Shown here one piece after another: positions 1 through 6,208 of a stretch of DNA of 23,593 nt (position 1 is its first letter; the number at the start of each line of letters is the position of its first letter). A program made the position numbers and the translations under genes. Location of the stretch: contig CABTZX010000027.1 in NCBI GenBank assembly GCA_902489445.1, forward strand, positions 1-23,593. The letters run 5' to 3'. Below the pieces are notes generated by a model. The model searched no databases. It was not told the origin of the DNA and saw only the letters and a program-made list of their open reading frames with translations. Source of the stretch: an uncultured Bacteroidales bacterium (GTDB lineage: Bacteria > Bacteroidota > Bacteroidia > Bacteroidales > Porphyromonadaceae).

Positions 1-140
1 TGTATTATAGTGTATCGTAGGCAATAGGAATATATCCGAACTTATCAGAGTTTATCGGAACTAATCCGATTGGCTCCGATTGATTCCGATTGATTCCGAT
101 TGATTCGGATTGGGGCGAATGGTTTTGAATTGGATTAGGA
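1..140. repeat. 10-bp tandem repeat array, left end of window
   Basis: Blocks of exactly ten bases repeat from the first base. Units include TGTATTATAG, TGTATCGTAG, TATATCCGAA, TTTATCGGAA, CTAATCCGAT and then TGATTCCGAT twice in a row (81-100), followed by TGATTCGGAT. The sequence drifts from TGTAT-type units at the left to TGATTCCGAT-type units at the right, while the period holds for about 13 units. The array starts at the window edge, so its true left limit is unknown. It resembles the array at 23535-23593. A 10-bp period is close to one helical turn, but no function can be read from it. Confidence 0.85.
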
Positions 141-242
141 CAAGCTTGGGGTCGCCGGTAGTTATCACGGCTCCGGTACTACGGGAACGCTATAATTACT
201 AAGAGAACTATATCGATGGGTGTCATTCTACGGAAAAATCAC

Positions 243-251
243 TAACTTTGC
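243..251 (+). promoter_or_regulatory. Bacteroidota-type -7 promoter box (TAACTTTGC)
   Basis: TAACTTTG matches the Bacteroidota -7 consensus TAnnTTTG exactly. I see no good TTTG -33 element about 19-20 bp upstream, which weakens the call. It sits a few bases before a structured segment that ends in a terminator-like hairpin, so it would drive the candidate small RNA at about 257-352. Confidence 0.5.
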
Positions 252-256
252 AAAAG

Positions 257-352
257 ACCCGAAAGGGTTCAGGAGATTACCCGGGTAATGCCGCTATTCC
301 CCGCCCGCAGGGGCTGAATCCTTTATTGGAATCAGCCTTCTATCTTTTTATC
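257..352 (+). ncRNA. candidate small structured RNA (left)
   Basis: This segment of about 95 nt lies between a TAnnTTTG box and a terminator. It begins with a short hairpin, ACCC-GAAA-GGGT (257-268), which has a GNRA-type tetraloop. A 14-bp perfect palindrome, ATTACCCGGGTAAT (276-289), follows. CCCC (299-302) can pair with GGGG (310-313), and that stem overlaps the base of the terminator stem (312-337), so the two may compete. No plus-strand gene lies downstream (the next gene, at 839, is on the other strand), so a free-standing RNA fits better than a leader. I do not recognise it as a known RNA family. A 70-codon frame crosses it but has no other support. Confidence 0.4.
312..352 (+). terminator. 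rho-independent terminator of the left candidate RNA
   Basis: GGCTGAATCC (312-321) pairs with GGAATCAGCC (328-337) as a 10-bp stem with one A-A mismatch and loop TTTATT. The T-rich tract TTCTATCTTTTTATC follows directly. Stem, loop and T-tract match an intrinsic terminator reading rightward. Confidence 0.7.
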
Positions 353-450
353 GCTGGGGCTCAAGCTGTTCCCGATCCACTAAACCACACGACAACACGG
401 CATACAGGTCTCTCAGCTTTTTGTGAGGGGGGGCGTAGCATATGTTCATT

Positions 451-604
451 AGGTATATAGGTGTTCCGCGAGAGGGATATAGGGTTCCGTCGATGGATAT
501 ATAGGTGTTACGCAAAAGGTATATAGGTATCATGCGAAAGGTATATAGGTTTCGGATGATAGGTATATAGGTTTCAGTCGAAAGGTATATAGGTATTGCG
601 GCAC
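451..604. repeat. 22-bp-period array 1 (seven units)
   Basis: Seven copies of a 12-bp core start at 451, 473, 495, 517, 539, 561 and 583, always exactly 22 bp apart. The core is AGGTATATAGGT in five units; the variants are AGGGATATAGGG (473) and GGATATATAGGT (495). The 10-bp segments between cores vary but tend to the form TTC-nnnn-GAA, for example TTCAGTCGAA and ATCATGCGAA. On the minus strand each typical unit reads TATACCTTT, close to a Bacteroidota -7 box. The array is between the left candidate RNA and the 3' end of hemG. Related 22-bp arrays lie at 4513-4590 and 14824-14901. Confidence 0.95.
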
Positions 605-838
605 GGATCCGCAGACCTCAAATAGCCGTAGCAAACGGAGCGAAGGCCAGCAGTGGTTGCTCTTGCGTTTACGTCTAAAAAGTCACTCGCCCGCACGCAG
701 CTCTGAGAGCGGCATACGAGCGAGCGTTTGTTGTTAGAAGCTCTATACGAAGCGGCTCATCGGTTCGTACCCGGTCCAACTGTCATTGGAAATGATCTAC
801 ATATCCTACGGCGTGGCTCTTTTTGCGTTGGAATATGC
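605..838. other. gene-free stretch before the hemG 3' end
   Basis: I see no credible gene, strong promoter or clear terminator here. There are scattered short inverted repeats, such as CTCGC/GCGAG around 686-722 and a weak TCCAA/TTGGA pair near 778-790, none convincing as the hemG terminator. Confidence 0.4.
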
Positions 839-2257
839 TTATTTGATGTGTGCAGCAATCTCTTTTCCAATGGATACACCTTGTGCGATGCGAGCCGCTA
901 AGCCGATGCCATCCCTTATACCCCCCGCGAGCACGAGCCCCGGATAAGCCTGCTCTATCTCGCGAATACGCTCTAAGCGCGCCGGTGAGGTCTCATCATA
1001 CTGCGGAATGGCTTTGCGGTACCTTGCAATATGTTGTAGGGAGGCGTTCCGATTAGCCGGAATGGAGAGCATGCGTCTCAATTCCTTTTCGGCAATGCAC
1101 AGAAGCTCCTCATCGCTGTATTCATCAGGATTTAGGGATTTCTCATCACCGCCCATAAATATATTGAAGAGAAGACTATCTTCATAAGGCACACGGTTGC
1201 GAAACATTTCGGCCGTGAAGAGAATACCCAGTATGGAACCGTTTTCGCAGGAGGGAACTAAGCCACCAAATGCTTTTGTTCTCATTTCGGGCAGATGGTC
1301 AAAGCCGATAATTACTTCCGTTATAGGAGCATAGCGAAGCTGCTCAATAGGCGCCAAGAGGGGGGCAATTTCGTTAGGCAACACGTTGTGCAGTTGGTCA
1401 CTGCGCACGGTGGTTATATAGTAGTCTGCGGCAACGGTGTGCTTTTCCTCGTGCTTGTCGGTATAGGTTACGCTCCAACCGGTAGAGGGCGCGTAGTCCG
1501 AGTGTACAATCTCCGCTCCGGTTATGATTGATCCTTTCGTTTTTAATTTGCTTTCTAACGCTTCAATTAGGCGCGAAAGCCCTCCTTCAGCGGAGAATAC
1601 CTCTTTGGTTACGCGGGGGTCTTTTGCCTGACGGTTCAGCGCCTTGCGTAGGGCTCCGCCTATGAAGCTGCCGTAATCCTGCTCTAAGCGATAGAGCTTG
1701 GGGAGTGCATATTGGGTAACGATCCTATAGGGATTGCCTGCATAAATGCCTCCAATAAAGGGATCTACCGCATAATCGACGAAGCTCTTGCCCATCCGTC
1801 TTTCGGCCAAAGCGCCAACCGATTCCAACGGGTCGGTGCCTCTCTTGCGGAAGGGTTCTCCCAGTAGACGCAATTTGTCGGAGAAAGTGAAGAGAGGAGT
1901 GGTAATACCGCTCCATAAGCCGGAAGGAAGCGCATGAAAAGAGCGACCTTTCCAGATCAAACGTCGTTTTGCATCGTTGGAAGCTACTTCGAGCACAGCC
2001 TCCGGAGCTACAAAGTTGAATAGCTCTATAACTTCCGGTGTAGAGATAGATCCTGTATTGGGCCCCAATTCATAGGTGTATCCCTTGTCGCAGATAGTGT
2101 GGATCTGCCCGCCCAACCGCTTTTTCTTCTCAAGAAGAACAAAAGGAATCTCCCGCTCCGCCAGTACAGCGGCTAAAGAAAGCCCTGTAATGCCCCCACC
2201 GACAATGACAACACGGGTGTTGTGGAGGTTCTCCTGTTTCTTTTCCGTAGTAATCAT
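839..2257 (-). CDS. hemG: protoporphyrinogen oxidase (HemG/HemY-type flavoprotein)
   Basis: This FAD-dependent oxidase of about 472 residues probably oxidises protoporphyrinogen IX (or coproporphyrinogen III in related enzymes) late in heme synthesis. The N-terminal dinucleotide-binding fold is clear: VVIVGGGITGLSLA at about 16-29, an acidic LLEKKKRLGGQ at about 41-51, then the YELGPNTG segment typical of this family. The C-terminus has the matching FAD-contact region, LAGGIRDGIGLAARIAQG. There are no membrane segments, so a soluble or peripheral enzyme is likely. I chose ATG at 2257. An in-frame GTG at 2308 would add 17 residues but lies inside a hairpin, so it is unlikely. It follows rpsA on the same strand, separated by a terminator-like hairpin. 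A generic amine oxidase or phytoene desaturase relative is the main alternative, but the whole-protein pattern favours PPOX. Confidence 0.88.
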   Translation of the reverse strand: MITTEKKQENLHNTRVVIVGGGITGLSLAAVLAEREIPFVLLEKKKRLGGQIHTICDKGYTYELGPNTGSISTPEVIELFNFVAPEAVLEVASNDAKRRLIWKGRSFHALPSGLWSGITTPLFTFSDKLRLLGEPFRKRGTDPLESVGALAERRMGKSFVDYAVDPFIGGIYAGNPYRIVTQYALPKLYRLEQDYGSFIGGALRKALNRQAKDPRVTKEVFSAEGGLSRLIEALESKLKTKGSIITGAEIVHSDYAPSTGWSVTYTDKHEEKHTVAADYYITTVRSDQLHNVLPNEIAPLLAPIEQLRYAPITEVIIGFDHLPEMRTKAFGGLVPSCENGSILGILFTAEMFRNRVPYEDSLLFNIFMGGDEKSLNPDEYSDEELLCIAEKELRRMLSIPANRNASLQHIARYRKAIPQYDETSPARLERIREIEQAYPGLVLAGGIRDGIGLAARIAQGVSIGKEIAAHIK

Positions 2258-2293
2258 TTTTTTCTTGTAAATCTGTCGGATGTTGCCCTCATC

Positions 2294-2349
2294 TATAAAT
2301 AAAGGCACTCACCGACCTGCTGCATAGGCAAATGCAAGGGGTGAGTGCC
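2294..2349 (-). terminator. probable rpsA terminator hairpin
   Basis: GGCACTCACC (2304-2313) and GGTGAGTGCC (2340-2349) form a perfect 10-bp stem. A second stem, TGCAT/ATGCA (2321-2325 with 2332-2336), lies in the loop. Read on the minus strand the stem is followed by TTTATTTATAG. It lies about 55 bp past the rpsA stop and just before hemG, so it probably ends or thins the rpsA transcript. The large loop is unusual for a plain terminator. Confidence 0.6.
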
Positions 2350-2404
2350 ATAATCGTGTAATAGATTGGCCTATTGGCGGTAAACAACCGCCGAGAGTCT
2401 AATA

Positions 2405-4204
2405 CTATTGTTCGTCCAGCTTATCCTTCAGTTCAGCCAATTCGGATAGGTCGCCCAAGGTAGCCTTTTCCACTTTTTGCGAAGCTACTTGCTGCTGGAG
2501 CTTTGCTTCGTCCTGCGCTTTAGCTTCGTTCTGCTTGCGTTCTTCGTCACGCTTAGCTTCCTCGTACACACGAAGGTGCGATACAAAGATGCGGTGGTTT
2601 TCCTTGTTGAACTCAATTACCTTGAAGGGCGCTTTTTCGTCTACCTGTAGTTTGGAGCCATCCTCCTTGGTGAGGTGCTTTTGGGTGGTAAATCCTTCCA
2701 CTCCGTAGGGGAGCGAAATGATGGCACCCTTATCGGTAAAGCTTTCTACCATACCTTCGTGCACGCTTCCTTCAGTGAAGACTGTTTCAAACACATCCCA
2801 GGGATTTTCTTCTGTTTGCTTGTGTCCCAAGCTCAAACGGCGGTTTTCCTTATCGATTTCCAATACCACTACTTCCAGTTCGGCATCGATTTCGGTAAAT
2901 TCGCTCGGATGCTTGATGCGCTTGGTCCAAGTAAGGTCGCTCAGATGGATAAGCCCATCCACGCCTTCTTCCAGTTCTACAAATACGCCGAAGTGCGTAA
3001 AGTTGCGGACGCGTGCCATGTGGCGGCTTCCTACGGGGAACTTTTCCTCAATATTGAGCCATGGATCGGGCTTAAGCTGTTTCAGGCCTAAGCTCATCTT
3101 GCGTTCTTCCGGCTCAATGGACAGGATAACGGCTTCCACTTCTTCACCGTTTTTGATGAAGTCGAATGCACTACGCAGGTGCTGCGTCCACGACATTTCG
3201 GAAACATGAATCAACCCTTCAATGCCGGGGGCTATTTCAACGAATGCACCGTAGTCAGTAACCATTTCAACCTTACCCTTAACGATATCGCCGGGTTTAA
3301 GGTTTTTGTCCAAGGAATCCCACGGATTGGGCGTTAGCTGCTTCAAACCGAGAGAGATACGTGTTTTATCTTCGTCAAAATCAAGGATAACCACGTTGAT
3401 CTTTTCGTCCAGTGAAACCACTTCCTCGGGCGAATTGATTCGGCTCCAGGAAAGGTCGGTGATATGGATTAAACCATCTACGCCGCCGAGGTCCACAAAT
3501 ACGCCAAAGGGCATGATGTTTTTAACCACACCTTCGAGCACTTGGCCCTTTTCAAGCTTACCAATGATATCCTTTTTCTGCTGTTCGAGTTCGGCTTCAA
3601 TAAGAACCTTGTGGGATACAACCACATTGTGCTGCTCAGCGCTAAGCTTAACGATTTTGAATTCCATCGTTTTATCGAGCAACGCATCGTAATCGCGGAT
3701 GGGGCGTACGTCAATTTGTGATCCGGGCAGGAATGCGTCCACGCCAAAGATATCCACCACCATACCGCCCTTGGTACGTGATTTGATGTATCCGATAATA
3801 ATTTCGTCCTTTTCTGCAGCTTCCGAAATGCGTTCCCAAGCACGTTCGGCACGAGCCAAACGGTGTGAGAGCACCAAATGCCCGTCTCTATCTTCGAGGT
3901 TATCTACATAAACCTCTACTTCGTCCCCGATCTTGAAATCCGGGTTATACTTAAATTCGGAAGCGGCCACGCTACCGGTTGATTTGCTGCCGATGCTGAC
4001 AATAAACTCACGAGCAGCTTTTGGCGGGCGCGGCACAATATCCACGATGCGGCCTTTTACTACTTCCTTTTCTTTTACGTTTGCAAGAGTAGCCTCGTAC
4101 TTTTCCAAGTCGGCTTGGCGATCCTCATGAAGGGCAGTGGTGCCCTGTTCATACGCTTCCCAGTCAAAGTCCTGGTTGGGCGTAAGATGTTCCGGTTTGT
4201 TCAT
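2405..4204 (-). CDS. rpsA: 30S ribosomal protein S1
   Basis: This protein of about 599 residues has six consecutive S1 (OB-fold) RNA-binding domains, beginning roughly at residues 45, 130, 219, 304, 391 and 478. The later repeats carry the standard S1 pattern, e.g. FGVFVDLGGVDGLIHITDLSW, broken here as FGVFVDLGG and VDGLIHITDLSW. A charged Lys/Glu/Gln-rich tail that could form a coiled coil ends the protein. S1 binds mRNA on the small ribosomal subunit and matters in Bacteroidota, where Shine-Dalgarno use is weak. I chose ATG at 4204. An in-frame TTG at 4258 would add 18 residues, but it lies only a few bases from the predicted transcript start. A strong -7 box lies at 4269-4277, giving a leader of about 58 nt. 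Single-gene transcription fits the hairpin after the stop. Confidence 0.96.
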   Translation of the reverse strand: MNKPEHLTPNQDFDWEAYEQGTTALHEDRQADLEKYEATLANVKEKEVVKGRIVDIVPRPPKAAREFIVSIGSKSTGSVAASEFKYNPDFKIGDEVEVYVDNLEDRDGHLVLSHRLARAERAWERISEAAEKDEIIIGYIKSRTKGGMVVDIFGVDAFLPGSQIDVRPIRDYDALLDKTMEFKIVKLSAEQHNVVVSHKVLIEAELEQQKKDIIGKLEKGQVLEGVVKNIMPFGVFVDLGGVDGLIHITDLSWSRINSPEEVVSLDEKINVVILDFDEDKTRISLGLKQLTPNPWDSLDKNLKPGDIVKGKVEMVTDYGAFVEIAPGIEGLIHVSEMSWTQHLRSAFDFIKNGEEVEAVILSIEPEERKMSLGLKQLKPDPWLNIEEKFPVGSRHMARVRNFTHFGVFVELEEGVDGLIHLSDLTWTKRIKHPSEFTEIDAELEVVVLEIDKENRRLSLGHKQTEENPWDVFETVFTEGSVHEGMVESFTDKGAIISLPYGVEGFTTQKHLTKEDGSKLQVDEKAPFKVIEFNKENHRIFVSHLRVYEEAKRDEERKQNEAKAQDEAKLQQQVASQKVEKATLGDLSELAELKDKLDEQ

Positions 4205-4268
4205 CAAACTCTTTTTTAATTTGTTCCTAATAGGTGATACTTTATTTTGTTGTTTCAATCAAATCGAT

Positions 4269-4277
4269 GCAAAGGTA
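4269..4277 (-). promoter_or_regulatory. rpsA promoter -7 box (TACCTTTGC on minus strand)
   Basis: The minus strand reads TACCTTTGCATCG, an exact TAnnTTTG match, about 65 bp upstream of the chosen rpsA ATG. The -33 element is weak. The same CGATGCAAAGGTA string (plus-strand reading) recurs at 23501-23513. Confidence 0.7.
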
Positions 4278-4411
4278 GCAATTAGTTTTGAACCAGTGCA
4301 TTCCGTGCTCCCGATCCACCGGATTCGTTCGTTTTGTTGCTATTGATATGCGCCCCGGAGCAATGCGCCGAGCCACCGAAATGAAGCAGAGCGTTATTTG
4401 CAATAAAGGAA

Positions 4412-4469
4412 AGGGAAAAGGATAAACGCATTCGCACCGCCACCGGGTTATCGGCAGCAGTGCGAAGCG
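4412..4469 (-). terminator. possible terminator after the receptor/lipoprotein genes
   Basis: CGCATTCGCAC (4427-4437) pairs with GTGCGAAGCG (4460-4469) with one bulged base and a loop of about 22 nt. On the minus strand it is followed by TTTATCCTTTTCCC. It would end transcripts coming from the lipoprotein gene, leaving the 4513-4590 array inside the 3' untranslated part. The long loop and bulge keep confidence low. Confidence 0.4.
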
Positions 4470-4512
4470 CATTTAGCTATCTATTCAAGCGCGTTTAATG
4501 GTGCTTTGGAAT

Positions 4513-4590
4513 ACATCTATACATTTCAAATGATACATCTATACGTTTTGATCGAAACATCTATACCTTTCATTTGAAACATCTATACCT
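4513..4590. repeat. 22-bp-period array 2 (four units)
   Basis: Four copies of ACATCTATACnT start at 4513, 4535, 4557 and 4579, exactly 22 bp apart. On the minus strand the core reads AGGTATAGATGT, sharing AGGTATA with the core of array 1. Its 10-bp spacers on that strand are TTCAAATGAA, TTCGATCAAA and ATCATTTGAA, the same TTC-nnnn-GAA form as in arrays 1 and 3. It lies about 58 bp beyond the lipoprotein stop. The rest of 4278-4647 shows no gene. Confidence 0.93.
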
Positions 4591-4647
4591 TTTTGGAGGT
4601 CTCATTATGTAGGTTTGTATTCCGATCAGAAGGTACTAAGTAAGCGA

Positions 4648-6147
4648 TTAGTATTGGGTATGCTGCGGATCGAAGTTAGTCCATCCGTCCATCCAGTTAT
4701 CACCCTGAGCAAAGGCACCAATGTAGGGGACAGGTTTGAGGGTTCCCATATTGCCAAAGTTAGCTCCACCGAGCAACTTACTACCGGCAGCGGGGCGCGG
4801 ATCGAAGTTTTTGTCCAAAGCGTTGCAGTTGGTAAGCCCGAGTTCCGCAATAGTTTGGAACATTTGGTTGCCATTGGCGGGGTTTTTGAAGTATTCTTCG
4901 CTGAAGGGAGTACGCTTTTTGTCCCGTCCTTCCTTGTTATCGCTGTTGTCGCTCCATACCGGCTCGGTTTTCTTATTTACGTCGGTTCCGATAATTCCGT
5001 TCCCTGCAAATACGTTGTTCTTAAAGTTCATCGCACCGTCCAGAGCCCACTTTTGCGTGGTGCTACCCTTATCGTTTTCGATAATCAGTCCAACGGGCCA
5101 GCCGATGAATACTGAGTTGCAGATGTTTAGGTGCGAATTGCGGCGAATTTGTGCGCCGGAAAGGAAGGTACCCAGCTTGGCACCATTCTTAGGATCCATA
5201 CCTCCACCGTTGATGTAATCTGCCTTATTGGCAAAATCAGCTGCGGAAGCCATCGGGCCGATGGAAGTTACGTTGGAGAACTTTGCGGCAGTCCACGGCG
5301 TTTTCGTAGACCCTTTACCGTCGTTATCGCTTTCAAATCCATTAGACCAGGATGTATCGGCGATGCGGGGGTTACGCACGCCCAAACAGAACTGAACGTT
5401 ACCGCTGAAACCGAAGTCGGTATCGAAATCGTCGTCCCAACCCATGTAGGCAATCAGGTGGTTACAATTGACCGTTCCGCCGAACCATTCGAAGGAATCG
5501 TCGTTACTGTAGGATACCTGAACGTGGTCGATTTGCGTACCGCTTCCTACACTACCGAGCGTAAGTCCGTTAATTTCGTTATCAGGTTGATAGGGATAGC
5601 CGGCAAATTCAATACGTACGTAGCTGAGAATACCGCTGTTATCGGCATTATCGTTACCACCGTGCTTAGCGTTCACACCGCCTTCGATGCTCGCTTCGCC
5701 CTGATTATTGATCGCTTTTCCGCAAAGAATGATACCACCCCAGTCACCGGGCCGACGGCTACCGGCAGGTTGTGCGCTGGTAAATACGATCGGTTGCGTT
5801 GCGGTACCCTTAGCAATCAGCTTACCGCCGCGCTGCACGATAATGGAAGCCTTGGTATCCTTATCGCCTTTAATTACGGTTCCCGGTTCGATGGTAAGGG
5901 TGGTTCCTTCGCTAATATAGAAGAAGCCCTTGAGCAAATAGGTACCCTTTTTGAGGAGCCAATCGCCCTTTTTGACGGTATATTCCTGTTTTCCGTCACC
6001 AAGTTGCTTTCCGTTCGCAAAAAGTTCAATCAAATTGCCTTTTTCTTCCGGTTGGGGTATGGGTTCGGGATCCGGTTTATTGTCGCAAGAAGCGAAGCTC
6101 AATCCCATAAGTACAATTGCGCCAAGCGCAAAAACCAATTTCTTCAT
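4648..6147 (-). CDS. outer-membrane lipoprotein with predicted beta-helix fold
   Basis: This 499-residue lipoprotein has a clear signal peptide and lipobox ending FAS-C, with Cys21 as the lipidated residue. A Pro/Asp/Glu-rich stretch follows (about 22-36), which in Bacteroidota can go with surface display. The body resembles right-handed parallel beta-helix proteins: an early TLTIEPGTVIKGDK and SIIVQRGGKLIAKGTATQP pattern, GDWGGIILCGKA, then Asn/Asp/Gly-rich repeats to about residue 340. I see no type IX C-terminal sorting domain. It starts about 61 bp after the stop of the TonB-dependent receptor on the same strand, so the two are probably co-transcribed and may act as a receptor plus surface-binding pair. 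The ligand cannot be read from sequence. Many relatives carry no functional name. Confidence 0.85.
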   Translation of the reverse strand: MKKLVFALGAIVLMGLSFASCDNKPDPEPIPQPEEKGNLIELFANGKQLGDGKQEYTVKKGDWLLKKGTYLLKGFFYISEGTTLTIEPGTVIKGDKDTKASIIVQRGGKLIAKGTATQPIVFTSAQPAGSRRPGDWGGIILCGKAINNQGEASIEGGVNAKHGGNDNADNSGILSYVRIEFAGYPYQPDNEINGLTLGSVGSGTQIDHVQVSYSNDDSFEWFGGTVNCNHLIAYMGWDDDFDTDFGFSGNVQFCLGVRNPRIADTSWSNGFESDNDGKGSTKTPWTAAKFSNVTSIGPMASAADFANKADYINGGGMDPKNGAKLGTFLSGAQIRRNSHLNICNSVFIGWPVGLIIENDKGSTTQKWALDGAMNFKNNVFAGNGIIGTDVNKKTEPVWSDNSDNKEGRDKKRTPFSEEYFKNPANGNQMFQTIAELGLTNCNALDKNFDPRPAAGSKLLGGANFGNMGTLKPVPYIGAFAQGDNWMDGWTNFDPQHTQY

Positions 6148-6208
6148 AACAATTCCTTTTTCTGTTTAAAGTGGTTATTCTGTTTCTTTTTCTGTTTTGT
6201 ATCGATAA

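Noticed and set aside
266..302. Resemblance to part of a TPP riboswitch (GAGATTACCC then GGGTAATGCCG)
   Set aside because: The match is short, the conserved ACCTGA segment and the GCGnAGGGA end are missing, and no thiamine gene or any plus-strand gene follows.
248..460. 70-codon frame over the left candidate RNA
   Set aside because: It runs through a terminator hairpin and into array 1, and its composition does not look protein-like.
451..604. CRISPR-like reading of array 1 (constant 12 bp plus variable 10 bp)
   Set aside because: Repeat and spacer are far too short for CRISPR, the spacers share a common form, and no cas gene is present.
2258..2308. N-terminal extension of hemG from a GTG at 2308
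   Set aside because: The GTG falls inside the strong hairpin after rpsA, and the ATG at 2257 gives the family's usual short lead before the FAD-binding motif.
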